A DNA stretch of 64,000 nucleotides from an uncultured Bacteroidales bacterium (GTDB lineage: Bacteria > Bacteroidota > Bacteroidia > Bacteroidales > P3): positions 1 to 64,000 of the forward strand of contig OMYR01000017.1 of the NCBI GenBank assembly GCA_900315335.1. The letters run 5' to 3'. The notes beneath the pieces are model-generated. The model made no database searches. It saw only the letters and a list, made by a program, of their open reading frames with translations, and had not been told where the DNA came from. Numbering within the stretch: position 1 is the stretch's first letter; every line of letters starts with the position of its first letter. Shown here piece by piece: positions 54,737-63,558 of this stretch. The translations under genes and the position numbers were made by a program.

Positions 54737-54819
54737 AGACAAAATTTTCTTGTTGCGTGTTACAAATCACGTTTTTTCAAACAAAATAATATTTTCAACA
54801 CAATAATACGACTACAATA

Positions 54820-55287
54820 ATGATTACCGCTTTATTTCCCGGCTCGTTTGACCCCGTAACCAAGGGACACGAATCCATAGTAAAGAAAGCCTTGCCTATG
54901 TTTGACAAGATAATTGTGGCAATAGGCGAGAATACGATGAAAAAGAACTCTATGTTTTCATTGGAGCAGCGATTACAATGGTTGAAAGACACTTTTGGAA
55001 ATTATGACAAGGTGCTGATAGATTCGTATTCGTGTTTGACAACGGATTATTGCAAGGCGAAAAATGTGAAATACATATTAAGAGGTTTGAGAGACACGGC
55101 GGATTTTCAGTACGAGAAAAACATAGCCGATGTGAATACAATGCTTGATTCGGAGATTGAAACGGTTTTTTTACTTGCCGATAAGCAAGAAACAAATATA
55201 TCGTCTTCGGTTGTAAGAGAGATGTTATTATTTGGAAAAGACGTCAAAGAATTTATTCCAAAGGGAGTGATTATTCCCCATAAATAA
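54820..55287 (+). CDS. coaD: phosphopantetheine adenylyltransferase
   Basis: A 155-residue enzyme for the penultimate coenzyme A step. The nucleotidyltransferase T/HxGH motif is in LFPGSFDPVTKGHESI; LRGLRDTADFQYEKNIADVN and the ISSSVVREM motif are typical. Full length. Confidence 0.96.
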   Translation: MITALFPGSFDPVTKGHESIVKKALPMFDKIIVAIGENTMKKNSMFSLEQRLQWLKDTFGNYDKVLIDSYSCLTTDYCKAKNVKYILRGLRDTADFQYEKNIADVNTMLDSEIETVFLLADKQETNISSSVVREMLLFGKDVKEFIPKGVIIPHK

Positions 55288-55313
55288 GTCATAAAATTTT
55301 AAGACTGATTAGC

Positions 55314-55397
55314 AAATTAGTGTTAAACATCAGCAAAATAATGTGAGAAACTATTTTATTAGTGTTTAACACTAATTTTTTGGTATGTGATAAACGA
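55314..55397. repeat. 21-bp-period array 15
   Basis: Four units starting at 55314, 55335, 55356 and 55377. Unit 1 has GTGTTAAACATCA, unit 2 ATGTGAGAAACT and unit 3 the palindrome TTAGTGTTTAACACTAA. It lies between coaD and the sigma factor gene. Confidence 0.9.
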
Positions 55398-55464
55398 AAA
55401 ACGATTGGATTATTTTTGCATTTTTTAACTGTTGTTGAAAAATACAGGAGTGCAAAAAATTATC

Positions 55465-55472
55465 TATATTTG
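55465..55472 (+). promoter_or_regulatory. -7 promoter element for the sigma/anti-sigma operon
   Basis: TATATTTG, 35 bases upstream of the sigma factor ATG. Confidence 0.5.
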
Positions 55473-55507
55473 CAAAAAGTTATGTTTGATTGTGTCTGAG
55501 AATTGAA

Positions 55508-56044
55508 ATGGAGTTGAGCGACAAAGAAATAATCGAGGGTTGCAAAAACAATGACAGAAAATGTCAGCAGTTGTTGTATGACAGATATTCAAGTGTCTTG
55601 TTTGGTGTTTGTCTTAAAAATTCTAAATGTAAGGAAGACGCCGAAGATATTTTTCAAGATGCTTTCGTGAAACTCTACGCCAACTTGGATAAATTTTCTT
55701 ACTTGGGAAGTTTTGAGGGTTGGTTAAGAACTTTTTTTACTCGCGTTGCTTGGAACTACTATCGGGACAGAAAAGATAAGTATTTTAGGATTGAGTTGAA
55801 TGAAACCAATGCTCCGACTCACGAAAATATTGTTTTGGAGGATTATTCAAACGAACAATTGATTAATTGCTTGCAAAGATTGGACGATAAGGAGAGAATA
55901 ATTTTGGTTTCGTTTGTTATAGAAAATCGTTCGTGGGAAGAGATTGCCAAAAATATGAATTTGGAAGTTGCGACGGTGAGATCGATGTGTTCAAGAGCGA
56001 AGAAAAAATTGTTGCAAATGTTTTATAATATGGAAAGGATGTAA
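55508..56044 (+). CDS. ECF-type sigma factor
   Basis: A 178-residue sigma-70 ECF factor. Region 2 (CKEDAEDIFQDAFVKLYANL, EGWLRTFFTRVAWNYYRDR) and region 4 (ERIILVSFVIENRSWEEIAKNMNLEVATVRSMCSRAKKKLLQM) are intact. The ATG at 55508 is chosen over a start six codons earlier because it gives the usual MELSDKEII N-terminus. Three bases separate it from the membrane protein gene that follows, which probably controls it. Confidence 0.9.
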   Translation: MELSDKEIIEGCKNNDRKCQQLLYDRYSSVLFGVCLKNSKCKEDAEDIFQDAFVKLYANLDKFSYLGSFEGWLRTFFTRVAWNYYRDRKDKYFRIELNETNAPTHENIVLEDYSNEQLINCLQRLDDKERIILVSFVIENRSWEEIAKNMNLEVATVRSMCSRAKKKLLQMFYNMERM

Positions 56045-56047
56045 GAA

Positions 56048-56905
56048 ATGAAAATAGACGAGGATAAAATTTTTGAGCAATTGTCCGAACGTTTGAAGGA
56101 TTACAAGCAAGAACCTGACAAACGATTATGGACGAATATTGAAAAGCAAATATCTAAGCCCAAGATGTCTGCCATAAAGGTTTTAACCATTGCAGGCGGC
56201 TTGATATTGGTTGGCGTTGTATGTGCTGTTGCTTTTGCCCCGATGAAAGCAGCAAAACAAGAGCCGAAAATGGTTGCAAAAAATATTAAAACTCCGAAAA
56301 TTGCAGCCGATAGGGTAGAAAGTACAGCAGTAGTACAAGACAAGGAGATTTTAACAGATATTAGTGAAAAAACTGCCGAAAAGACGATAGTAAAAACACA
56401 ATCTTGCCCTGCAACAATTACGGATATTGATAAAGTTAGTGAAAAGAAAACTGAAAATTCAACATCGCAAATTAGCAATACACCTGCCGTTGTAAAAGTT
56501 GAGCCTCAAATTCCGACGAAAAAAGATACTCAAAAGCCAAAAACAACAACTAATAATAGCGTAACACAAGTTGAGAATAAGGTTTCAAAGGGTGGTGGCA
56601 ATCCAAGTGAAATGGAGGAAACAAATGAACTTGTTGTTATGCCGAATGCTTTTCAGCCGAATAGTAATGATGAGAAGTTAAATACTTTCAAGCCTATGTA
56701 TCATAAGGAATTGAGAAGTTTTGAGATGCAGATTTATGCTCGCAACGGTATGAAGGTCTTTAATTCAAAGGACGTCAATTATGGTTGGAATGGAGAGATA
56801 AAAGGCAAGACTGCCGACAAGGGAACATACGTTTATTATATTCAATACGAAGATATGAACGGCAAAGTGTATCAAAAGAAAGGTACTTTATGGTTGCATA
56901 GGTAG
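56048..56905 (+). CDS. membrane-anchored putative anti-sigma factor with a gliding-type C-terminal domain
   Basis: A 285-residue protein. A short cytoplasmic N-terminal part (about 1-38, DEDKIFEQLSERLKDYKQEPDKRLW) has the look of an anti-sigma binding helix region. A transmembrane helix follows (VLTIAGGLILVGVVCAVAFAP, about 43-63), then a Thr/Lys/Val-rich periplasmic linker. The final 85 residues resemble the gliding-motility-associated/T9SS type-B domain (MPNAFQPNSNDEKLNTFKP, MQIYARNGMKVFNSKD, KGTYVYYIQYED). It follows its sigma factor directly. A role in sensing type IX secretion or envelope state is inference. Confidence 0.72.
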   Translation: MKIDEDKIFEQLSERLKDYKQEPDKRLWTNIEKQISKPKMSAIKVLTIAGGLILVGVVCAVAFAPMKAAKQEPKMVAKNIKTPKIAADRVESTAVVQDKEILTDISEKTAEKTIVKTQSCPATITDIDKVSEKKTENSTSQISNTPAVVKVEPQIPTKKDTQKPKTTTNNSVTQVENKVSKGGGNPSEMEETNELVVMPNAFQPNSNDEKLNTFKPMYHKELRSFEMQIYARNGMKVFNSKDVNYGWNGEIKGKTADKGTYVYYIQYEDMNGKVYQKKGTLWLHR

Positions 56906-56981
56906 TGAGAATTATGGGATTGGAGTCAAGGAAAAAAGGAAAACGATAGTATTTTTGATAATTGCAAGTAGCGTTTTAGTG

Positions 56982-57030
56982 CAAAATGTGTTTTATAGAG
57001 TATTCTTTAAGACACATTTTGTTGTTTTTT
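56982..57030 (+). terminator. terminator after the sigma/anti-sigma operon
   Basis: CAAAATGTGT (56982-56991) pairs with ACACATTTTG (57012-57021), followed by TTG and six Ts. Confidence 0.85.
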
Positions 57031-57042
57031 ACATAAAAAACT

Positions 57043-57072
57043 TTGTCAAACGGGAAAAATATTTTAATTTTG
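57043..57072 (+). promoter_or_regulatory. manC promoter
   Basis: TTG (57043-57045), 19 bases, TAATTTTG (57065-57072): exact consensus spacing. The leader contains an AAGGAGGAG sequence, at 57084-57092, too far upstream of the ATG to be its ribosome-binding site. Confidence 0.72.
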
Positions 57073-57124
57073 TAACTCCATTAAGGAGGAGTACTATAAG
57101 TAACATAACATTAAACTTTGTGTA

Positions 57125-58222
57125 ATGGATTTGAATAAAAACAATTATTGCGTGATAATGGCAGGCGGTATCGGGTCAAGGTTTTGGCCTATGTCGCGTA
57201 CGGAAAAACCTAAACAGTTCCTTGACGTAATGGGTGTGGGAGAAAGTCTGTTGCAGATGACTTATCATCGCTTTGAAAAGATTTGTCCAAAAAACAATAT
57301 ATACATTGTAACAAGTGCTGTTTATAAAGATTTGGTTAAACAACAACTTAAAGGTATTGAAGACGACAGAATAATTTGCGAACCGACCCGAAGAAATACT
57401 GCTCCGTGTATAGCGTATGCCAATTTCAGAATTTTGAATCAAAATCCGCAAGCAAATATTATCGTTGCTCCGTCTGACCACCTTATATTAAAAGAAGACA
57501 AATTCATTGACATTATCAACAAGGCTTTGGACGTTGCAAAGGATAACGATATATTGATAACATTGGGTATCAAGCCATCTTATCCGAATACGGGTTATGG
57601 TTACATTCAGTACTACAGAGTGGCAAGTTTGCAAAGCGATAATAATTTCAAGAAAGTCAAACTCTTTACCGAAAAACCTAACCTTGAAATGGCACAAATG
57701 TTTATTGACAGTGGCGATTTTTTGTGGAATGCCGGTATCTTTGTTTGGTCTTTGAATGCTATCAATAATGCGTTGCATGAGTTCTTACCTGATGTTTTCA
57801 ATGCCTTTAATTCCGGTAGGGAACTTATAGGAACAGAAAAAGAAATGGATTTTATCAATGAGATTTATACTTCATGTCAATCCATTTCAATAGATTACGG
57901 CGTTATGGAAAAGGCCGCTAATGTTTATGTGATGCCTTCCGATTTCGGTTGGAGTGATGTAGGAACGTGGAAAGCGTTGTATGAAGTCAGAAAGAAAGAT
58001 GCTAACGGTAACAGTATTACTGGCAAAAACGTTATGGTTTATAATTCCAAAAATAACGTAATAACTGTTGATGATAATAAATTGGCTGTCATTCAAGGAA
58101 TGGACGATTATATTATTGTTAATTCAGCCAATGTGCTTTTGATTTGTAAAAAAGACGAAGAACAACGTGTAAAACAGTTTTTGACTGATATTGAAGTTCA
58201 AAAAGGAAAAGAATATTTATAA
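57125..58222 (+). CDS. manC: mannose-1-phosphate guanylyltransferase
   Basis: A 365-residue GDP-mannose pyrophosphorylase. The nucleotide-binding start IMAGGIGSRFWPMSRTEKPKQF, the ENTRRNTAP-like EPTRRNTAPCIAYA, the FTEKPNLEMA motif and FGWSDVGTW are visible. It lacks the C-terminal isomerase domain of bifunctional ManC proteins. It provides GDP-mannose/fucose precursors for surface glycans and is 25 bases upstream of asnS. Confidence 0.94.
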   Translation: MDLNKNNYCVIMAGGIGSRFWPMSRTEKPKQFLDVMGVGESLLQMTYHRFEKICPKNNIYIVTSAVYKDLVKQQLKGIEDDRIICEPTRRNTAPCIAYANFRILNQNPQANIIVAPSDHLILKEDKFIDIINKALDVAKDNDILITLGIKPSYPNTGYGYIQYYRVASLQSDNNFKKVKLFTEKPNLEMAQMFIDSGDFLWNAGIFVWSLNAINNALHEFLPDVFNAFNSGRELIGTEKEMDFINEIYTSCQSISIDYGVMEKAANVYVMPSDFGWSDVGTWKALYEVRKKDANGNSITGKNVMVYNSKNNVITVDDNKLAVIQGMDDYIIVNSANVLLICKKDEEQRVKQFLTDIEVQKGKEYL

Positions 58223-58247
58223 TAGATATATAATAGAAAAATAAATA

Positions 58248-59651
58248 ATGGAAGCAAGAAGAATTGAAATAAAAGAATTGTTTTGCGAAAATGCAAAGCA
58301 ATGGATTTCTCAGGATGTTTGTGTAAAAGGTTGGGTTAGAACCAAACGAGGTAATAAAAGTGTTGCATTTATTGCATTGAATGACGGTAGTACGATAAAA
58401 AATATTCAGATTGTTGCTGATGTTGCCAATTTTAGTGAAGATATATTGAATCAAATTACAACAGGTGCATGTATTTGTGCTGTTGGTAAATTGGTTGAAT
58501 CTATGGGTAAAGGTCAGAGTGTGGAAATTCAGGCAAATAGCATAGAGATATACGGCACGGCAGACCCTCAGACATATCCTTTGCAGAAAAAAGGACATAG
58601 TTTGGAGTTTTTGAGAGGTATTGCTCATTTAAGACCAAGAACAAATACCTTCGGAGCAGTGTTGCGTATTAGACACAATATGGCTTTTGCAATACATAAA
58701 TATTTTAATGACAAAGGTTTCTTTTATTGGCATTCTCCACTTATCACGGCTTCTGATTGCGAAGGAGCAGGAGAGATGTTTCAAGTAACGACTTTGGATT
58801 TGGACAACACTCCAAAGAACGAACAAGGCAAAACAGATTACACGCAGGATTTCTTTGGACAAAGTACTTTTTTGACTGTATCTGGTCAGTTGGAAGGAGA
58901 GTTGGGTGCAACATCAATTGGTAAGATATACACTTTTGGACCTACGTTTAGAGCCGAGAATAGTAACACCCCGCGCCATTTGGCTGAGTTTTGGATGATA
59001 GAACCAGAGATGGCTTTCTATGACATCAACGACAATATGGATTTGGCAGAGGACTTTATAAAATATTTGGTTCGTTACGCTTTGGATAATTGTAAAGACG
59101 ATATAGCCTTTTTGAATGATATGTATGATAAAGATTTAATCAATCGTTTGGAAAGTGTATTGAAAGAAGACTTTGTCCGTTTGCCGTACAAAGAAGCCAT
59201 AGATATTTTGGAAAAGAGCGGACATAAATTTGAAGTGTCGGTATCTTGGGGAATGGATTTGCAAAGCGAACATGAGAGGTATTTAGTTGAACAGCATTTC
59301 AAACGTCCGGTTATTTTAATTGATTGGCCTAAGGAAATAAAGTCTTTCTATATGAAACAGAATGATGACGGAAAGACCGTAAGAGGTATGGACGTTTTGT
59401 TCCCTCAGATTGGTGAGATTATAGGTGGTAGCGAACGTGAGGCAGATTACAATAAACTTGTTACCCGTATGAAGGAATTGAATATGAATATGGAGCATTA
59501 TCAATGGTACTTAGATACTCGTAGATTTGGTTCGGCTCCTCATAGCGGTTTCGGTTTAGGCTTTGAGCGTTTGTTGCTATTTGTAACAGGTATGGCAAAT
59601 ATCAGAGATGTTATACCTTTTGCCCGCTTCCCTAAGAATGCAATGTTTTAA
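58248..59651 (+). CDS. asnS: asparaginyl-tRNA synthetase
   Basis: A 467-residue class IIb synthetase. An OB-fold anticodon-binding domain covers about 17-110 and the catalytic domain follows: motif 2 [21 protein letters not shown] and motif 3 [15 protein letters not shown]. Full length. Its presence means Asn-tRNA is charged directly rather than only through amidation. Confidence 0.96.
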   Translation: MEARRIEIKELFCENAKQWISQDVCVKGWVRTKRGNKSVAFIALNDGSTIKNIQIVADVANFSEDILNQITTGACICAVGKLVESMGKGQSVEIQANSIEIYGTADPQTYPLQKKGHSLEFLRGIAHLRPRTNTFGAVLRIRHNMAFAIHKYFNDKGFFYWHSPLITASDCEGAGEMFQVTTLDLDNTPKNEQGKTDYTQDFFGQSTFLTVSGQLEGELGATSIGKIYTFGPTFRAENSNTPRHLAEFWMIEPEMAFYDINDNMDLAEDFIKYLVRYALDNCKDDIAFLNDMYDKDLINRLESVLKEDFVRLPYKEAIDILEKSGHKFEVSVSWGMDLQSEHERYLVEQHFKRPVILIDWPKEIKSFYMKQNDDGKTVRGMDVLFPQIGEIIGGSEREADYNKLVTRMKELNMNMEHYQWYLDTRRFGSAPHSGFGLGFERLLLFVTGMANIRDVIPFARFPKNAMF

Positions 59652-59675
59652 GATTTATATAGATTAAATAAAATT

Positions 59676-61085
59676 ATGGTGTCAAATTCTCTAACAACCA
59701 AGATGCAGCAAAAGTTTGCTCCTTCGCAGATTCAGTATATGAAACTGCTGCAACTTCCGTCTGCTTCTTTGGAAGATAGGATAAAGGAGGAAATTGAGAA
59801 AAATCCGTTGTTAGAAGAAGATGACCAACAAACAAAAGACGATACATCAATAGAAATTCCACGCATTAAGACCGATTCAAATGGTAAAGTGAGTACAAAA
59901 AATGTAGAAAAGAAAACAGAAGGATTTAAGGTCGATCCCGGTTCTTTTAATGCACAAGAAAATTCTATGTATGAAAGTCTTTTGGAACAGTTGGGCTTAG
60001 TTGATTTAACGGATACCGAATACGAAATTGGAAAAGAGATAATCGGCAACATCAATGAGAATGGTTACCTAACAAGAACCGTAGATGCGTTGGCTGACGA
60101 TTATTTCTTTTCTCATTCGCAAGAGATAGAAACAAGTCAAATAGAGAATGTGTTGAAGATTATTCAGTCATTCGAACCGTCCGGTGTGGGGGCAAGAGAT
60201 TTGAAAGAGTGTCTGTCTTTGCAAATAAAGAGAATAAAACAAAAAGGAGAAGACATCAATCTTGCCAAGCAGATAATTCTGTCGGATAATCTATTTGAAA
60301 TGTTTAAGAATAAACAATACACGCAGCTTCTATCCAAACTCTCTTGCTCAAAGTCTGATTTGGAAAAAGCCGAAAGTATTATCCGCCAATTGAACCCTAA
60401 ACCTTTTTCAGGAAGTGAAGGAATTTACGAAAACGTTTATGTAACCCCCGATTTCTATATTTGGAATAATGAAGGTAAGGTTGAATTTCAATTAACAAAG
60501 ACTTTTAATAAAACCGTTAAGTTATCGCAACATTACGTCAATATGCTTGACGATTTGAAGAAAAATCCGAAGAAAAAAGAAAATAAAGAAGCCATAGCTT
60601 TCATTAAAGACAAGATTGACTCGGCTAATGAATTTATGTTGTCCTTGCAACGTAGAGATGAAACATTAGTAAAAGTTATGGCGGCAATAATTAAATTCAA
60701 TTATGCTTATTTCCTTGACGGGGATATAACTAAACTAAAACCTATGCGATTGGTGGATATTGCTCAAATGACAGATAATGATATTTCTACAATCTCACGA
60801 TTTGCATCAAACAAATATGCTCAAACGCATTTCGGATTATTCCAAATAAAAAAATTCTTCTCAAACGCTGTTGAAGATGAACAAGGTAATCAGATTTCTT
60901 CTGACACCATAAAGCAAGCACTAAGCAAAATAATAGCCACGGAGAATAAACAAAATCCATATCCTGACGAAAAATTGGTAGAATTGCTCAAAGGCGAAGG
61001 TTATGTACTTGCAAGAAGAACAATTGCCAAATATAGAGATTTGTTAGGTATTCCCGTAGCAAGACTTAGAAAAACTATTAATTAA
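59676..61085 (+). CDS. rpoN: RNA polymerase sigma-54 factor
   Basis: A 469-residue sigma-54. The activator-binding region I (TTKMQQKFAPSQIQYMKLLQLPSASLEDRIKEEIEKNPLLEE) is at about 6-48, followed by an acidic linker, the core-binding domain, and the C-terminal DNA-binding RpoN box ARRTIAKYRDLLGIP. It needs enhancer-binding ATPases, none of which are in the window. It lies 24 bases after asnS. Confidence 0.95.
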   Translation: MVSNSLTTKMQQKFAPSQIQYMKLLQLPSASLEDRIKEEIEKNPLLEEDDQQTKDDTSIEIPRIKTDSNGKVSTKNVEKKTEGFKVDPGSFNAQENSMYESLLEQLGLVDLTDTEYEIGKEIIGNINENGYLTRTVDALADDYFFSHSQEIETSQIENVLKIIQSFEPSGVGARDLKECLSLQIKRIKQKGEDINLAKQIILSDNLFEMFKNKQYTQLLSKLSCSKSDLEKAESIIRQLNPKPFSGSEGIYENVYVTPDFYIWNNEGKVEFQLTKTFNKTVKLSQHYVNMLDDLKKNPKKKENKEAIAFIKDKIDSANEFMLSLQRRDETLVKVMAAIIKFNYAYFLDGDITKLKPMRLVDIAQMTDNDISTISRFASNKYAQTHFGLFQIKKFFSNAVEDEQGNQISSDTIKQALSKIIATENKQNPYPDEKLVELLKGEGYVLARRTIAKYRDLLGIPVARLRKTIN

Positions 61086-61137
61086 AATCAATTTATTGTT
61101 TAACCCAAAACTATTAAAACAGAATTTATAGGCAAAT

Positions 61138-61743
61138 ATGGATCCCTTACCCGCTGAAAGAATATTGGCAAAGATATTTAGGACGGTATTTTCACCGTAT
61201 ATGCTGTCTTCATATATTTTTTTGTTTTGCTCTTATATGATTTTGGCTTGTAGGATATATTTTATTCTGTATCCGCAATTGTTTTTGGTGTTGTTATTAT
61301 CCCAAATAGTAGCAACAGCACTCATACCTTATGTGTATACACGCTATATATCGACAAGCAGTACATCAAAACAAAGGCGAGATGTGTTGGCTTTTGCCCT
61401 TGTGGTAAGTATAATAAATTTTCTTTTGCTTAAAAATTTTGTACCTCAGGCACTATTTACACCGATAGCGACTTCGTTCGTTATAACCTTTACGACAATA
61501 ATCCTTTTGCTGATTCAATCTTATTTTACACAAATCAACTTGCATTGTACCGTTATCGGAGTTATTGTTGGTTTTGCGTTATTGATGCCGTATTACAAAA
61601 CGTTTTTGTCGTTGTCGATTGTCTTGCTTGTTTCGGGCTTGGCATTGTCGGTTTATATTGTCTGCGGAAAAAGTAATCTAAAACAAATTTTATATTGTTT
61701 GATTACAGGATTTTTATCGGTTGGAATTTCGTTGTTGTTGTAA
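61138..61743 (+). CDS. integral membrane protein of unknown function
   Basis: A 201-residue protein with about six hydrophobic helices (for example YIFLFCSYMILACRIYFIL, LFLVLLLSQIVATALIPYV, IATSFVITFTTIILLLIQ). It somewhat resembles membrane proteins related to PAP2 phosphatases that occur in this place in Bacteroidota, but I see no catalytic motif. The stop codon overlaps the ATG of the M23 peptidase gene (TAATG), so they are coupled. Confidence 0.65.
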   Translation: MDPLPAERILAKIFRTVFSPYMLSSYIFLFCSYMILACRIYFILYPQLFLVLLLSQIVATALIPYVYTRYISTSSTSKQRRDVLAFALVVSIINFLLLKNFVPQALFTPIATSFVITFTTIILLLIQSYFTQINLHCTVIGVIVGFALLMPYYKTFLSLSIVLLVSGLALSVYIVCGKSNLKQILYCLITGFLSVGISLLL

Positions 61744-63005
61744 TGAAAAAGAAAAAATACATATTATTATATATATTGACCCTTATATGTTTTTTTGACG
61801 CATTTGCTCAAAATCAAGAGGACAGGCATGCAAGAAACAAACGTATTGCCGATTCTTTATACTATGTTCATACGATAAAACCCCGTGAAGATAGTATTCG
61901 TCAGGCAAGATTAATGGAAACGGCATCTAAGCATCAACAAATGCAGGATAATGACGAAAATACATTTGCTTCCAAATCTAAAAAAAAGAAAGGTGATAAT
62001 AAAAAATTAGTCTCTCACACTAATTCAACGAATAGTGAGAAAAATTTATCAGTGTTAAACACTAAAAAACGTATATCGCAAGCCAATATTCCAACGACTT
62101 CCACTAATGCGACGGCTGATACATCAAAGAGAAAAAATTGTACAAAAGTACCTTGTACGACATTATACCAAAACACATGGTTCTCCGAAAGAGTAAAATC
62201 GGAGAAAGTCTCTTTGAAAGATATACCGGATGAAGTTACCTTGAAACTCTGCGGCAAAAATTCGACCGATAAATTCGTTTTCCCTTGTAAAGGTATAAAG
62301 ACTTCGGGATATGGTTGGCGTTGGGGACGTCCTCATACGGGAATAGATATTGCACTTCGCACGGGAGATAAGATTTATGCTGCATTTGATGGTGTTGTCA
62401 GAGTTGCTAAATATAATGGTGGTTATGGCAATATGGTGCTTATTCGCCATTATAATAACTTGGAAACTCTTTATGGCCATATGTCGGAAATAAAAGTTAA
62501 GGTCGGACAAGAGGTTAAAGCTGGTGATGTTATCGGACTCGGAGGTTCTACCGGCAGAAGCACAGGCCCGCATTTGCATTTTGAGTGTCGGTTGCTTTAT
62601 GCGTGCTTTGATCCAGAGTGGATTGTGGATATAAAAAATTTTGATTTGAAGACCAAATTGATTCGTATAGATAAGTCATATTTTGGAACGTCAGCCTCGC
62701 AAGCAGCATACGACAAAAAAGAAAGCGTTACCAAACTTACAAAAGTAAATACACTGTTGGACGGAACGAAATATATATCGGATAAAGAATTGAATAAACT
62801 TATTGCCAAGAAAGAAAAGGAGATGAATCAGCCCGTTAAAATCAATAACGATGACAAAAGTACGTGGAGATATTATAGGATAAAAGAAGATGATACATTG
62901 GAGGGGATAAGTTTGAAATATAGGGTAACGATAGAAGATCTTGTGAAAATGAATAATCTTAAAGATAATAATCTAACGGTAGGAGCAAAGATTAGAATTA
63001 GATAA
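61743..63005 (+). CDS. M23 peptidase with LysM domain
   Basis: A 420-residue secreted protein. A signal peptide (KKKKYILLYILTLICFFDAFAQ) is followed by a charged spacer, then an M23 metallopeptidase domain (HTGIDIALRTGDKIYAAFDG with the zinc His/Asp, and GRSTGPHLHFE), and a C-terminal LysM (YRIKEDDTLEGISLKYRVTIEDLVKMNNL). It should cut or bind peptidoglycan; an EnvC-like division role is possible. The ATG at 61743 is preferred over a longer start that overlaps the membrane protein gene. The spacer contains an in-frame 21-bp-period array. Confidence 0.92.
   Translation: MKKKKYILLYILTLICFFDAFAQNQEDRHARNKRIADSLYYVHTIKPREDSIRQARLMETASKHQQMQDNDENTFASKSKKKKGDNKKLVSHTNSTNSEKNLSVLNTKKRISQANIPTTSTNATADTSKRKNCTKVPCTTLYQNTWFSERVKSEKVSLKDIPDEVTLKLCGKNSTDKFVFPCKGIKTSGYGWRWGRPHTGIDIALRTGDKIYAAFDGVVRVAKYNGGYGNMVLIRHYNNLETLYGHMSEIKVKVGQEVKAGDVIGLGGSTGRSTGPHLHFECRLLYACFDPEWIVDIKNFDLKTKLIRIDKSYFGTSASQAAYDKKESVTKLTKVNTLLDGTKYISDKELNKLIAKKEKEMNQPVKINNDDKSTWRYYRIKEDDTLEGISLKYRVTIEDLVKMNNLKDNNLTVGAKIRIR
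62003..62065. repeat. 21-bp-period array 16, inside a coding sequence
   Basis: Three units starting at 62003, 62024 and 62045, within the spacer of the M23 peptidase. The DNA reads AAATTAGTCTCTCACACTAA, then a GTGAGA unit, then TCAGTGTTAAACACTAA, the same words as in the intergenic arrays. It adds about 21 codons in frame (VSHTNST to VLNTKKR). Confidence 0.88.
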
Positions 63006-63051
63006 GATTATATAAAAATAAAAACGAATAATACAAAAACGAATATATAAT

Positions 63052-63528
63052 ATGTCAAGTGAATTAAAGAATTTATCGTCGTACAATAAAGACGAAGTGC
63101 CTTCGGGCGAGAAATGTTCAATAGGAATAGTTGTTTCGGATTGGAATGATGAGATTACGAGCAATTTGCTTAAAGGTGCAATAGAAACATTGCTTCAACA
63201 CGATACGGATGAAAAGGATATATTGGTTGAGCATGTACCGGGAGCATACGAATTGCCGTTTGGAGCAAAGGCTTTGATAGATAGAAAAAAATTTGATGCC
63301 ATAATATGTTTAGGTTGTATAATACAAGGCGAGACTCGTCATTTTGATTTTATAGCAGATGCTGTTGCCAATGGTATTATGAGAGTATCGTTGGACGAGG
63401 AGATACCTGTCGTTTTCGGCGTTTTAACAACCAACAATATAGAACAAGCAAGAGAAAGAAGCGGTGGTAGATTGGGGAACAAAGGTGTTGAAGCAGCTAT
63501 AACGGCATTGAAGATGTCTGTTTTGTAA
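63052..63528 (+). CDS. ribH: 6,7-dimethyl-8-ribityllumazine synthase
   Basis: A 158-residue lumazine synthase, the penultimate enzyme of riboflavin synthesis. IGIVVSDWNDEITSNLLKGA (substrate site), EHVPGAYELPFGAKAL, ICLGCIIQGETRHFDFIADAVANGI (with catalytic His) and VFGVLTTNNIEQARERSGG are all present. It follows the M23 gene by 46 bases. Confidence 0.97.
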   Translation: MSSELKNLSSYNKDEVPSGEKCSIGIVVSDWNDEITSNLLKGAIETLLQHDTDEKDILVEHVPGAYELPFGAKALIDRKKFDAIICLGCIIQGETRHFDFIADAVANGIMRVSLDEEIPVVFGVLTTNNIEQARERSGGRLGNKGVEAAITALKMSVL

Positions 63529-63558
63529 ATAAAAATCGCTGTTTGTTTATAGGAATAT

